Shown here: one piece after another, positions 8,103 to 16,626 of the stretch
Position numbering within the stretch: the first letter of the stretch is position 1
Layout: the number at the start of each line of letters is the position of its first letter
From: ATZT02 sp038124905
GTDB lineage: Bacteria; Actinomycetota; Actinomycetes; S36-B12; UBA5976
Assembly: GCA_038124905.1 (NCBI GenBank)
Contig: JAYPCW010000001.1
Span: 1-46,970, forward strand
Direction of reading: 5' to 3'
DNA length: 46,970 nt
Position numbers and translations under genes: made by a program
Notes under the pieces: model-generated
Databases searched by the model: none
What the model was told of the DNA's origin: nothing
Seen by the model: the letters and a program-made list of their open reading frames with translations, nothing else

Positions 8103-8972
8103 ATGCCAAATTTACTAGGAGTTCACGCCCTAGTTTGGGCAGGTGGCTGGAGCGAATCTGAGGTGAGAACTGCCGTAGCTAGCACAAAAAATGCAGGCTA
8201 CGACCTTATAGAAATTCCTGCGCTGAGCCCAACTGATATCGACCCAATTTTCACCAAGAAAATCTTGGATGAATACCAAGTTAAAAGCTCATGTTCACTA
8301 GGTCTCACTTTCGATGCTGACTTGAACAATGAAGATGAGAATGTAGTTGGGCGAGGCGAGGCAAGACTGCTTCAGGCCTTAGATCTAGTTAGGAAATTAG
8401 AAGGCGAGTATTTAGGAGGGGTGATATTTAGTGCTTTAGGTAAATACTTAAATCCTCCCACCGCTAAAGCTCGTGCAAATGTAGTCGCTGCATTAAAAAG
8501 ACTGGCTAAGCAAGCCAAAAAAGATGGCATCACACTCGGACTTGAAGTTGTAAACCGATACGAAAGCAATTTATTGAACACTGGCAGGAGTGCGCTTGAC
8601 TTGATTAATGAAATAGGTGAATCTAATGTTGTCGTACATTTAGATACCTACCATATGAACATCGAAGAAATGAATATGTTTGATCCGGTTATCGAAGTCC
8701 AGGAAAAACTTGGTTATGTTCATATTGGTGCCAATCATCGAGGTTTCTTAGATCAAAAGGGAATGATTGATTTTGACAACTTTTTTAAAGCGTTAGCACA
8801 AGTTAATTACCAAGGAGTAATTACATTTGAAAGTTTTTCTTCTGCCATTGTCAGCAAAGATCTTTCCAACACGCTATGCATTTGGCGCAACTTATGGGAA
8901 GACAATCAAGCGCTAGCTATTGGGGCACGAGAATTTATCGAAGAAAAACTGCAAGCTGTAGGAATGAGATGA
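8103..8972 (+). CDS. Sugar 3-epimerase / isomerase, tagatose-3-epimerase-like TIM barrel
   Basis: A 289-residue AP-endonuclease-2 type TIM barrel. The metal Glu lies in LGLEVVNRYESN (about residue 148), the next metal block is VVHLDTYHMNIEE (Asp and His, about 181), then GYVHIGANHRG and the second Glu in GVITFESFSS. These four blocks match ketose 3-epimerases (D-tagatose/D-allulose 3-epimerase). It diverges from the binding-protein gene and overlaps the following dehydrogenase by ATGA, so the two are translationally coupled. Likely role: epimerise the keto sugar before or after oxidation by that dehydrogenase. Substrate not determinable. Confidence 0.8.
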   Translation: MPNLLGVHALVWAGGWSESEVRTAVASTKNAGYDLIEIPALSPTDIDPIFTKKILDEYQVKSSCSLGLTFDADLNNEDENVVGRGEARLLQALDLVRKLEGEYLGGVIFSALGKYLNPPTAKARANVVAALKRLAKQAKKDGITLGLEVVNRYESNLLNTGRSALDLINEIGESNVVVHLDTYHMNIEEMNMFDPVIEVQEKLGYVHIGANHRGFLDQKGMIDFDNFFKALAQVNYQGVITFESFSSAIVSKDLSNTLCIWRNLWEDNQALAIGAREFIEEKLQAVGMR

Positions 8973-9991
8973 AAGCAGTTGTATTAAATGATTTTAATGA
9001 TTTAGTGCTAACTAAATTGCCTACTCCTAGTCCTGGGCCGGGCGAGGTGCTAATTCAAGTTTTAGCTTGTGGGATTTGTGGAACAGATCGACATATCTAC
9101 AAGGGTGAATACCCCTCCAAAAAACCTGTAGTACTTGGACATGAATTTGGAGGTCGCATCACTTCGCTCGGTAGTGAGGTAAGCGAGTTCAAAATCGGAG
9201 ACTTAGTATCCGTTGATCCCAATATAGTTTGTGGACGTTGTGATGACTGCCTTGCCAAAAGGACAGCGTTCTGCCCCAAACTGACAGCGCTAGGGGTAAA
9301 CACGCATGGTGGCTTGGCTGAGTATGCCTTAGTTCCAAGAACTCAAATTTACAAAGTGCCAGAAAATTTAAATCCAAATTATTTGGCTTTTATTGAGCCC
9401 TTAGCCTGCACTATAAGAGGTTTTGACCTAGGCAACTTGCAAGGCGGCGAAAAGGTAGCAATTCTTGGCGGTGGCGTTATTGGTCTACTTGCGGTGCAAC
9501 TAGCAAAGTTGGCCAAAGCGAAAGAAATTATTTTAATAACTCGGCAGAGTGCCCGCCGTAAAACAGCATTAAAAATTGGTGCAACTCGCGCTATTGATCC
9601 CAATCAAGAAGATGTAATCAAAGTAGTAAAAGGCATGGACGTCAGTTTCGAATGTGCAGGAGCTACGGCAACCTTTAAGCAAGCACAGCAAATAACTCGC
9701 CGAGGTGGTTCAATAATCGTTCTAGGATTAACCGCTCAAGGCGTAGAGGTGCCGATCAGTCCATTTGATCTCGTAATTAACGAACACAAGATTCAGGGCT
9801 CGTACCTTAATCCTCACACCCAACAGCGGGCAGCCGAATTAGTAGCAAGTGGAAAATTGCAACTCGAGCCTTTAATTTCTAAGGTTGTGCCGCTAGATCA
9901 AGTTCCCAACCTGTTAGCTGCTGACCCAGGACAGGGCGATATTAAATATATTGTCTCAAGTCAGGCCGGAGCGAAACTAAATCAGGCGTAA
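8969..9991 (+). CDS. Zinc-dependent medium-chain alcohol/polyol dehydrogenase
   Basis: A 340-residue MDR enzyme of the sorbitol/threonine dehydrogenase type. The catalytic zinc site is CGICGTDRHIYKGEYP followed by GHEFGG. The structural zinc lobe has four cysteines in DPNIVCGRCDDC and TAFCP. The NAD fold begins at VAILGGGVIGLLAVQLAK. The open frame extends upstream, but the ATG at 8969 overlaps the epimerase stop (ATGA) and starts the conserved domain. Its last 50 bases overlap the 3' end of the lactate dehydrogenase gene on the opposite strand. It probably oxidises a polyol or sugar to the ketose used by the epimerase and FGGY kinase. Confidence 0.85.
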   Translation: MKAVVLNDFNDLVLTKLPTPSPGPGEVLIQVLACGICGTDRHIYKGEYPSKKPVVLGHEFGGRITSLGSEVSEFKIGDLVSVDPNIVCGRCDDCLAKRTAFCPKLTALGVNTHGGLAEYALVPRTQIYKVPENLNPNYLAFIEPLACTIRGFDLGNLQGGEKVAILGGGVIGLLAVQLAKLAKAKEIILITRQSARRKTALKIGATRAIDPNQEDVIKVVKGMDVSFECAGATATFKQAQQITRRGGSIIVLGLTAQGVEVPISPFDLVINEHKIQGSYLNPHTQQRAAELVASGKLQLEPLISKVVPLDQVPNLLAADPGQGDIKYIVSSQAGAKLNQA

Positions 9992-11180
9992 TTTCAGAAA
10001 GACTCTTTACCCCTAGTAGTTTCATAGAAGTTTCCATTTCTAATTTAAAAATGTCAACCAACTTTTGCACACCTGGCTTTCCCCCGGCCATTAAGCCATA
10101 CAAATACGCACGACCCAACATCACACCAGTTGCGCCAAAACCAATGGCAGCCAAAACGTCGGTAGAACTCATAACGCCACCATCTATATAAACTTCCATT
10201 TTTTTACCAACCGCTTTAACCATTTCTGGCAAAGTTTCAAGCGGGACCGTTCCTCGATCCATTTGCCGGCCACCATGATTAGAAATCACTATTGCGTCGA
10301 CACCATATTTGACTAGCTCCTTGGCGTCATCAACTCGTTGCACACCTTTAACCACTAATGGACCACCCCAAGTGTCTTTTAGCCACTTTATGTCTTTCAT
10401 CGTGACACTTGGATCAAATATCTTTTTCGATAATTCAAACAAAGGTGCGTCATAGCCCCTAAAAGTGGCAAACTCTAATGGTGGTGTCGTTAATAAATTA
10501 CCCCACCACTTTGGCTTAGTCGCCATATCTAAAAAGGTCTTTGCTTTGATTTTAGGCGGCACGGTTAATCCATTTTTACTGTCTTTTGGTCTTTGCCCGC
10601 TAATTGGAGTATCTACAGTGAGAATCAATGCCTCAAAACCATCGCGCCGGGCATCTTCAATGAACTTTTTACTTTGTTCTCGATCATTCCATAAATAAAG
10701 TTGAAACCAACGGCGAACATCTGGCACAGCACTGGCTAATTCGCTTGTTGACGTGGTTCCCATTGTGGATAGTGAGTAGACCAAATCATTTTCAAGAGCT
10801 ACCTCTGCGACAGCAGGCTCCCCTAAGTAATGCATCATGCGTGAATAGCCAGTTGGGGCAAAAATTATCGGCATGGCCGCTTTTTTACCCAAAATTTTTT
10901 GGCTGTAATCAATCTGACTCACGTTTCTTAAAACTCTTGGTTTGAATTCAACTCGCTTAAATGCATCTTTCGCTCTTTGTAAACTGATTTCTTCTAGCGC
11001 CGCACCATCTACGTAGTCAAAAACAGATCTGGGCACCCGTTTTTTTGCTACCGCTCTTAAGTCTTCTGCACTAAAACAAGCTTCGAGCTTGCGATCCTTC
11101 CTTTCAAACATAGATGAAAAACTCCAGCCCAACAAAGGCTTAATACTTTTCCAGCGAGGAAACTGTCGCTTGATCACCAT
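9942..11180 (-). CDS. lldD: FMN-dependent alpha-hydroxyacid dehydrogenase (L-lactate dehydrogenase-like)
   Basis: A 412-residue FMN TIM-barrel enzyme of the lactate/mandelate dehydrogenase family. Visible motifs: SVFDYVDGAALEE near residue 52, PIIFAPTGYSRMMH (FMN contact), QLYLWNDRE, LTVDTPISGQRPKDSKNG, the catalytic block ISNHGGRQMDR with the essential His, and IDGGVMSSTDVLAAI for phosphate binding. It oxidises L-lactate to pyruvate with electrons to the respiratory chain. As the last gene of the fucose operon it fits consumption of the L-lactate released from 2,4-diketo-3-deoxyfuconate. The start ATG at 11178-11180 gives the actinobacterial-type N-terminus VIKRQFPRW. Confidence 0.85.
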   Translation of the reverse strand: MVIKRQFPRWKSIKPLLGWSFSSMFERKDRKLEACFSAEDLRAVAKKRVPRSVFDYVDGAALEEISLQRAKDAFKRVEFKPRVLRNVSQIDYSQKILGKKAAMPIIFAPTGYSRMMHYLGEPAVAEVALENDLVYSLSTMGTTSTSELASAVPDVRRWFQLYLWNDREQSKKFIEDARRDGFEALILTVDTPISGQRPKDSKNGLTVPPKIKAKTFLDMATKPKWWGNLLTTPPLEFATFRGYDAPLFELSKKIFDPSVTMKDIKWLKDTWGGPLVVKGVQRVDDAKELVKYGVDAIVISNHGGRQMDRGTVPLETLPEMVKAVGKKMEVYIDGGVMSSTDVLAAIGFGATGVMLGRAYLYGLMAGGKPGVQKLVDIFKLEMETSMKLLGVKSLSEITPDLVSLRPDLRQYI

Positions 11181-11184
11181 TTAT

Positions 11185-12027
11185 TTAGACATCCAATTTG
11201 TAAGAGTTTATTGCGGTCTTCGACCAGAAATATTCTTTCTCATCTTTGCTCAATTGGCTAGTTAAACTTTCAGCGATATTAATCACCTGTGAATAAGACG
11301 CCGCAAGTAGGCAAACTGGCCAATCAGAACCGAACATCAACCTTTTAGGTCCAAAAGCATCTAATAACACCTCAACATAAGGCCTAAAGTCATCAAGTGT
11401 CCAATTCTTCCAATCAGCTTCGGTGACCATGCCAGAGATTTTCACTGCAAGATTTTCTTGTTTTGCCAAAGTTTTCATATTGCTGGCCCAAGGCTCCAGC
11501 TCTCCTTTGGCAATATACGGCTTCGAAATATGGTTCAGCACAAAGTAAGTATCTGGACATTCATTAACCGCTCTTATAGCCGATGCTAACTGAGGAGGCA
11601 AAGTAAGTAAATCGTAGGTTAAATTTTTTACTCCTAAATATTTAAGGTTCTTAATTACCTCTGGGCGTTCAAGCCATTTATTATCAGATTTTTGTTGAAC
11701 TTGATCCCTAATAGCAACCAGCTTTTTGCTCCCCGGGTGTGCCAAATATTCAGATAATTGACTGTGTATATCTTGCTCCAAATCTAACCAGCCCACCACG
11801 CCTGCGACTTTTGGATTCGTCGCTGCGATCTCTAAAAATTCAGGTGTTTCTTCAGGCACGGTGACAGTTTGAACTAACACTGTGTAATCGATCCGATTTT
11901 GAGCCAATTCCGGCTCGAAGTCCTTCATTAAAATGGTTTTATTAATCGGATCAAAATCGGGTGAAGTCATCCAATCCTGTGCTCGGACAGAAAGATCCCA
12001 AACATGATGGTGAGAGTCAATTCTCAC
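11185..12027 (-). CDS. Amidohydrolase-2 sugar lactonase (L-fucono-1,5-lactonase-like)
   Basis: A 280-residue metal-dependent hydrolase of the amidohydrolase-2 family. It opens with MRIDSHHHVWD (metal HxH) and the W of the fuconolactonase group, continues with VAGVVGWLDLE, FVLNHISKPYIAKGE and KISGMVTEADW, and ends with the metal Asp in LMFGSDWPVCLL. Family members hydrolyse L-fucono- or L-rhamnono-lactone to the free acid. It is the second step expected after the aldo/keto reductase and before FucD (16627). The start is GTG at 12025-12027, two bases after the upstream gene. Confidence 0.85.
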   Translation of the reverse strand: MRIDSHHHVWDLSVRAQDWMTSPDFDPINKTILMKDFEPELAQNRIDYTVLVQTVTVPEETPEFLEIAATNPKVAGVVGWLDLEQDIHSQLSEYLAHPGSKKLVAIRDQVQQKSDNKWLERPEVIKNLKYLGVKNLTYDLLTLPPQLASAIRAVNECPDTYFVLNHISKPYIAKGELEPWASNMKTLAKQENLAVKISGMVTEADWKNWTLDDFRPYVEVLLDAFGPKRLMFGSDWPVCLLAASYSQVINIAESLTSQLSKDEKEYFWSKTAINSYKLDV

Positions 12028-12029
12028 GA

Positions 12030-12932
12030 CTAACCTTTTGCCACAATGTTCTTTAGTTCTTTGCCTTGAGCTAACAGTTCTAACTGACTCTTTACTAACT
12101 TTCTAATCCGCGGCTCGAAAGCCGTTGAGTTACCTCCAACGTGCGGCACGATAAATGCATTTTCTTGCTTCCATAAAGCGTGTTCGCTTGGCAAAGGCTC
12201 GGGGTCCGTCACATCGACCGCAGCGAAGATGCGTTTTTTTGCTAACTCACTTACCAAAGCATCAGTGTCGACAATTACGCCCCGCGCCACATTCACAAGT
12301 AGCGCGCCATCTTTCAAGAGTGAAAGTCTCTTTGCGTTAAATAATTTCACAGATTGGGCGTTAGCTGGCAATATCAAAACCACCACATCAAAGGTAGGCA
12401 AAAATTCATCTAACTCAGATATTTGCTTAGCGCCGTCGCTACCGGAGCGATTAAAGGCTGTTAACTCAACTTCAAAAGGCTCAATCATCTGGGCAAACTT
12501 TTTACCGATCGATCCATAGCCAACTAGGCCAACTCTTTTACCAGCCAGCGAATGCAAGCGTTTGTGATCCCAGGTAGCACTCTGTTGCATCTTGAAAAAA
12601 TGCGGAAACCCTCTTAGCGAGGCGATGGTCAATCCCAATGCCAGTTCCGCAGTTGACATGTCGTGTACACCTCGAGCATTACACAGGGTCAAATTTGGTT
12701 TCAAAAACTCAATCGCATCGTCATATCCAGCATTAGGCAATTGAATGTACTGCAAATTTGGCATTTCTCGTATTGGCAACAAAGCGGCTCGCCCACCCAT
12801 GTAAGTAGGCACATAAAAAGTTATTTCTTCAATTTTTTTTGAATCTAACGGAGCATTCTTAGGACTCAGCATTTCAAAACCGGGTGGCCCAGTTAAGTCA
12901 TCCCACTGGGTCCAAACTATGTGCTTTGACAA
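12030..12932 (-). CDS. NAD(P)-dependent 2-hydroxyacid dehydrogenase
   Basis: A 300-residue D-2-hydroxyacid dehydrogenase family protein. It has the Rossmann motif VGLVGYGSIGKKF (about 133-145), the catalytic Arg in LVNVARGVIVDTD, Glu in DVTDPEPLPSEH and His in FIVPHVGGNST. The start is TTG at 12930-12932, set by a perfect AGGAGG nine bases upstream. It lies inside the fucose operon, between the FAH-family gene and the lactonase, but the textbook pathway has no step for it. Possible roles are reduction of a 2-keto acid side product or glyoxylate/hydroxypyruvate. Function unassigned. Confidence 0.8.
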   Translation of the reverse strand: MSKHIVWTQWDDLTGPPGFEMLSPKNAPLDSKKIEEITFYVPTYMGGRAALLPIREMPNLQYIQLPNAGYDDAIEFLKPNLTLCNARGVHDMSTAELALGLTIASLRGFPHFFKMQQSATWDHKRLHSLAGKRVGLVGYGSIGKKFAQMIEPFEVELTAFNRSGSDGAKQISELDEFLPTFDVVVLILPANAQSVKLFNAKRLSLLKDGALLVNVARGVIVDTDALVSELAKKRIFAAVDVTDPEPLPSEHALWKQENAFIVPHVGGNSTAFEPRIRKLVKSQLELLAQGKELKNIVAKG

Positions 12933-12933
12933 T

Positions 12934-13782
12934 TTAGTTAACCTCCTTTACGGTTTTCACAGAATTGCTTAACTCTCCAATTTGACTTGCTTGAATTCTC
13001 ACCAAATCTCCCTCGTGCAAACTGATGTCCATCGGTGGGACGATGCCGGTGCCAGTTGAGAAAACCACTCCATTTTCAAACTTGTAGCACCGATATAAAT
13101 AGTCAACTAAGACTTCAAATGGTCTTTTTAGTTGTGCAAGCGAGGTGGTTGCCTCCCACACGGCCTTATCTTTACGGAAAATTTGAGCGCTGATTTCTAC
13201 TTGATTTAAATCAGAAATTTCCCAAATTGGTGTCACCACCGATAGCAAGCTACAAGAATGTTCATACATTTTGGCTTGGGGTAGGTAAAGTGGATTCTCT
13301 CCTTCTATGGTTCGTGAAGTGACGTCATTGCAAATGGTCAAGCCTAAAATTTCTTTTTTGGAATTAACCAAGATAGCAATTTCAGGCTCAGGCACGCTCA
13401 TAGTTGAGTCGTAACGAATACCAACCCAATTATTTTCATTTACTACCCGGTTACCGATTGCTTTGAAAAAAATTTCTGGCCGGTCTGCCTCATAAACTCT
13501 CGTATAAACGTCTGGGACACCACTTTCTTCGGTGCGAGCATCACGCGAACGCAAATAGGTAACCCCTGCTGCCCATACTTCACCATCACTATCGATGGGA
13601 GGCAGGAGTTCTACTAATTCAATTTCATCGCCTTGAGTGTTTTCGATTAAGTTTTTTGCTTCCGCCAGTGACATTTGCAATAATTGCTTCCAGCAATGAA
13701 CTGCAATTGGTCGCAAGCCCTTTTCAGTCTTGATTCCTAAGTGAAATACTCCATTTTTATCCCTGCCACTAATTAAAGACAT
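12934..13782 (-). CDS. Fumarylacetoacetate hydrolase-family enzyme (diketo-deoxyfuconate hydrolase or keto-deoxyarabinonate dehydratase type)
   Basis: A 282-residue FAH-fold protein. The block VWAAGVTYLRSRDARTEES (about 70-88) and ADRPEIFFKA resemble 2-keto-3-deoxy-D-arabinonate dehydratase relatives. The metal-binding core is VPEPEIAIL, the central block is CNDVTSRTIEGENPLYLPQAK, and the end is VFSTGTGIVPP. In the L-fucose pathway an FAH protein cleaves 2,4-diketo-3-deoxy-L-fuconate to pyruvate plus L-lactate; relatives instead dehydrate 2-keto-3-deoxy pentonates to an aldehyde. The frame is open farther upstream, but ATG 13782 has GAGAGGAAAAA directly before it, so it was chosen. Which reaction applies is open. 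Confidence 0.82.
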   Translation of the reverse strand: MSLISGRDKNGVFHLGIKTEKGLRPIAVHCWKQLLQMSLAEAKNLIENTQGDEIELVELLPPIDSDGEVWAAGVTYLRSRDARTEESGVPDVYTRVYEADRPEIFFKAIGNRVVNENNWVGIRYDSTMSVPEPEIAILVNSKKEILGLTICNDVTSRTIEGENPLYLPQAKMYEHSCSLLSVVTPIWEISDLNQVEISAQIFRKDKAVWEATTSLAQLKRPFEVLVDYLYRCYKFENGVVFSTGTGIVPPMDISLHEGDLVRIQASQIGELSNSVKTVKEVN

Positions 13783-13796
13783 TTTTTCCTCTCGAC

Positions 13797-14774
13797 TTAT
13801 CTTTCGACGGGCTGAATTAATCCTTGAGTTTCTAATGAATCCCAAATGTCTTTAGGTAGGTCAATCGCAAAGTCTTTCAAATTGCTTTTCAATTCCTCAC
13901 CGGTCCTGGCGCCAGTCAAAATTGCCTTGACTGCCGGATGCCTTAGCGGAAACTGCAATCCCACTGCGGATACCGGCACTCCAAAAGAGTCAATCGCTTC
14001 GTGTAAAGCTTTTGCATGATCAATAATTTTTTTGCTAGCCGGCGCATAGTCGTATGTTGCACCGTCATTTGGATTTACCAAAACCCCAGAGTTGAATACT
14101 CCTGCAGCTAATACAGAGACGTTTCGCTCTAAAGCTGCGGGTAATAAGTCTTTGGCTGCCGTTTGCTCAAGCAAGGTGTATCTTCCAGCAATCAAAACAA
14201 TATCGATATCAGTTTCCCTAACAAATCTTGTAGCCAAATCTGAAAAATTGATTCCTACGCCAATAGATTTAACTAATCCTTCGCTTCGCATTTTGTCTAG
14301 TTCGGGATATGCCTCATCAATTGCTTGATCCATATGATTCTCTGGGTCATGAATAAACAAAATATCAACGTGATCTAATTTCATTCGCTCTAAACTTTCC
14401 TCGAATGAACGTCTTACGCCTTTTGCAGAATAATCAAAAACCGGCGAGCAAGGTTCTAAATCTCTAAAAATTGTGGGCCCGGTGTATTCACCCTCTACCA
14501 AAATTCTTCCGACTTTTGTGGAAACGATCGCGCTGGATTGCGCACCAGCTAAATGCAAACCACGCCCTAAGCGTTTTTCTGATTTTGTGTGACCATAAAA
14601 GGGCGCAGTATCAAAATAATTAACTCCTGCTGAGGTTGCAGTTTTGATTAAGTCGTCTGAGCTAGATTCTTCAACACTTGAAAACATGCCACCCAAAGGT
14701 GCCGTGCCCAAACCCACTTTGCTCACTCTTAAGCCGCCGCGACCAAAGTCGACTAATTCTCGATGATTAGGCAT
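13797..14774 (-). CDS. Aldo/keto reductase, L-fucose / D-arabinose 1-dehydrogenase-like
   Basis: A 325-residue AKR barrel. The start is RELVDFGRGGLRVSKVGLGTAPLGGMF, then the catalytic Asp and Tyr in GVNYFDTAPFYGHTKSEKRLGRGL (about 50-73), the catalytic Lys in AIVSTKVGRIL, and the late substrate/NADP loop. The sequence is of the D-threo-aldose 1-dehydrogenase group, which oxidises L-fucose, D-arabinose and L-galactose to the lactone with NAD(P). This is the expected first step of the neighbouring pathway (lactonase, fuconate dehydratase, SDR, FAH, lactate dehydrogenase). It is nine bases after the AOR-like gene and 14 before the FAH gene. Confidence 0.85.
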   Translation of the reverse strand: MPNHRELVDFGRGGLRVSKVGLGTAPLGGMFSSVEESSSDDLIKTATSAGVNYFDTAPFYGHTKSEKRLGRGLHLAGAQSSAIVSTKVGRILVEGEYTGPTIFRDLEPCSPVFDYSAKGVRRSFEESLERMKLDHVDILFIHDPENHMDQAIDEAYPELDKMRSEGLVKSIGVGINFSDLATRFVRETDIDIVLIAGRYTLLEQTAAKDLLPAALERNVSVLAAGVFNSGVLVNPNDGATYDYAPASKKIIDHAKALHEAIDSFGVPVSAVGLQFPLRHPAVKAILTGARTGEELKSNLKDFAIDLPKDIWDSLETQGLIQPVER

Positions 14775-14783
14775 GGCGCTAAC

Positions 14784-16529
14784 CTACCCAATCTCGGCAA
14801 TCACCTTTGCTTGTAGTGACTTGGCGCTAGCAAGTAGTGGAGAATTTTCCACCATGCCCCCATCCGTTGACCAGGAGAATTCTTCAAAGATTTCTGCTTT
14901 AGCCTTATCCCATTCATCACGATTTATCAGCACTCCAGCAAGGCTATTTACTTGAGCTTTAATCGGCACCTTAAAAAACTTCTCTGGTAAGTCGTGTCCT
15001 GAATCCTTTAAACCAAGAGAAAAGTTAGCTATCCGTTGCAAGGCTAGGCGCAATTTGCCCGCCTCATAAAATTCACCCTTCGAAACCTCTCTCCCTAGCA
15101 CGGAGCCCACCATTTCTAAAATCCCGCTAAGTCGCAACTCTCTCGTTGGCGGAGAGGCGTAAATGCACACACCTACCGAATCAATTGCACTCCACAACTT
15201 CCAAAGTTCTTTAATTGATGGAATGCGCTCTGGCCCAAGAGTTCCCATTCTTATTCCACCTTCGGGAACTCCAAACTCATATCCAAATTCAGTGTGACGG
15301 TCCCATGCCCAAGTGGGATCAAAATCAATATCGTGTTCGATAACGTCATAGCGCGGTCCGCCTGGATTTAGAGCCATCGCCAAACCCAAACCTTGTGATC
15401 CACGCGGATCCCACGGAGGTATTACCATTCCTTTAATCAAATCGGAATTGTCAGTTAATTCTTTCTCGGTGACTAAATTTAATGCAGTTCTAATTTCAAT
15501 GTTCTTGTCAATTTTGTTTTCAATAAATAATTGGCAGGCGTAAAGATGCTCCAAGCCTAACCTATGACATTCTTCATTGAATTGCACCGCGCGCTTCATG
15601 TCACTATCTGCATACTGTGAAACAAACGCCGCGATACTGAGCTGATGCGCTCTTCCACCATTTATTGGATTATGCCCATCACTTGAATATGACTTTAGAC
15701 AACTTTGCGCACATCCTGGGCAGGCCTTATCCCCAAAATCAACTTGTAGTTTTCTTATCTGTTCCGCATCGAACTTAGCTACCGAATCGGGTAATTGATC
15801 GGAAAAATTATCTCCTGCTTGGTATCCAACAAGATTTGGTTGAATCCATAAAGAAAAACCATCTTGATACTCACTTAATGTCAAGGGATTATTTTTTAGA
15901 CCTGAGAGATATTCATCAGTTAATTTCTTAATTACTGAATTATCTTTTGCTATACCTTCTTCAAAAGCGACAAATTTTAGGTTCATCGACCCTGCTTGTC
16001 CACCAAGCCCACCTTGGCTTGTAGCGAATCCCTCGTCTATCACAATTGAGGCGGCTTTTTTTTGCGCTTCACCAAATTTACTGATCGCGGCAACAACTAG
16101 TTGCTCACCAAATTTTTCTCTTACCTGACTTGCAGTTTGCCAAATATCTAGACCAGCAAAATTTTCTGCCGACATAAAATCAACTTCGGCATTCTTTTTT
16201 ATTTTAATACCAGTTAATTTCAAACTCTTCCCTTTAAAGGCAACCGCTAGTACACCCAAACCAAGTAACGCCTTGGCTAGTCGACCTTCAACCTTAGCTT
16301 CCACTACGCCACCTGATTGCGGTGAAACTCCAGTTACAGTCGCAGTGGCTAGACCAATGCCTTCATGTCCGGCTAGTTCTCCGCGCCCAAAAACTAAAAA
16401 TTTTTTGATTCCCAATTTGGCAAAACTTGCTGCCAGAACACTGGACAGACTTACTAAATGATTCAGGTCACCGAACTCATGTAACTTCCAGGTCTGATTT
16501 TCGAGGTCAATTATCAAGGCTTTAGCCAC
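14784..16529 (-). CDS. Aldehyde:ferredoxin oxidoreductase family protein (tungsten-pterin type)
   Basis: A 581-residue AOR-family enzyme, near the usual 600. The domain-1 end motif appears as QGGLGGQAGSMNLKF (about 172-186). The [4Fe-4S] ligands are CPGCAQSC (Cys 270, 273, 277), and the fourth Cys is in DSVGVCIYAS (455). The block PPWDPRGSQGLGLAMALNPGGPRYD (about 371-395) is characteristic. The N-terminal GGRGL pterin-contact motif of classical AORs is not recognisable, so this is a divergent member. Such enzymes oxidise aldehydes with a tungsten bis-pterin and pass electrons to ferredoxin. It is the promoter-proximal gene of the fucose operon. Substrate unknown; a sugar-derived aldehyde is likely. 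Confidence 0.82.
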   Translation of the reverse strand: MAKALIIDLENQTWKLHEFGDLNHLVSLSSVLAASFAKLGIKKFLVFGRGELAGHEGIGLATATVTGVSPQSGGVVEAKVEGRLAKALLGLGVLAVAFKGKSLKLTGIKIKKNAEVDFMSAENFAGLDIWQTASQVREKFGEQLVVAAISKFGEAQKKAASIVIDEGFATSQGGLGGQAGSMNLKFVAFEEGIAKDNSVIKKLTDEYLSGLKNNPLTLSEYQDGFSLWIQPNLVGYQAGDNFSDQLPDSVAKFDAEQIRKLQVDFGDKACPGCAQSCLKSYSSDGHNPINGGRAHQLSIAAFVSQYADSDMKRAVQFNEECHRLGLEHLYACQLFIENKIDKNIEIRTALNLVTEKELTDNSDLIKGMVIPPWDPRGSQGLGLAMALNPGGPRYDVIEHDIDFDPTWAWDRHTEFGYEFGVPEGGIRMGTLGPERIPSIKELWKLWSAIDSVGVCIYASPPTRELRLSGILEMVGSVLGREVSKGEFYEAGKLRLALQRIANFSLGLKDSGHDLPEKFFKVPIKAQVNSLAGVLINRDEWDKAKAEIFEEFSWSTDGGMVENSPLLASAKSLQAKVIAEIG

Positions 16530-16576
16530 TATCGACCTCCGGAATTAGAAAGACACTCACCAGCGCCGTTTGTTCA

Positions 16577-16586
16577 TCTTATAGGC
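16577..16586. promoter_or_regulatory. Candidate half-conserved CCTATAGG-type operator in the AOR/fucD divergent promoter
   Basis: TCTTATAGGC matches 8 of 10 bases of TCCTATAGGA, the core of the palindrome found before the GntR/FCD regulator gene at 18814. It lies in the 97-base divergent spacer (16530-16626) between the AOR-like gene and fucD, where a pathway regulator should bind. The match is short, so chance is possible. Confidence 0.3.
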
Positions 16587-16626
16587 TTTGGCCGAGTAAG
16601 CACCAAGCTTTTTTACGGAGGACGCA

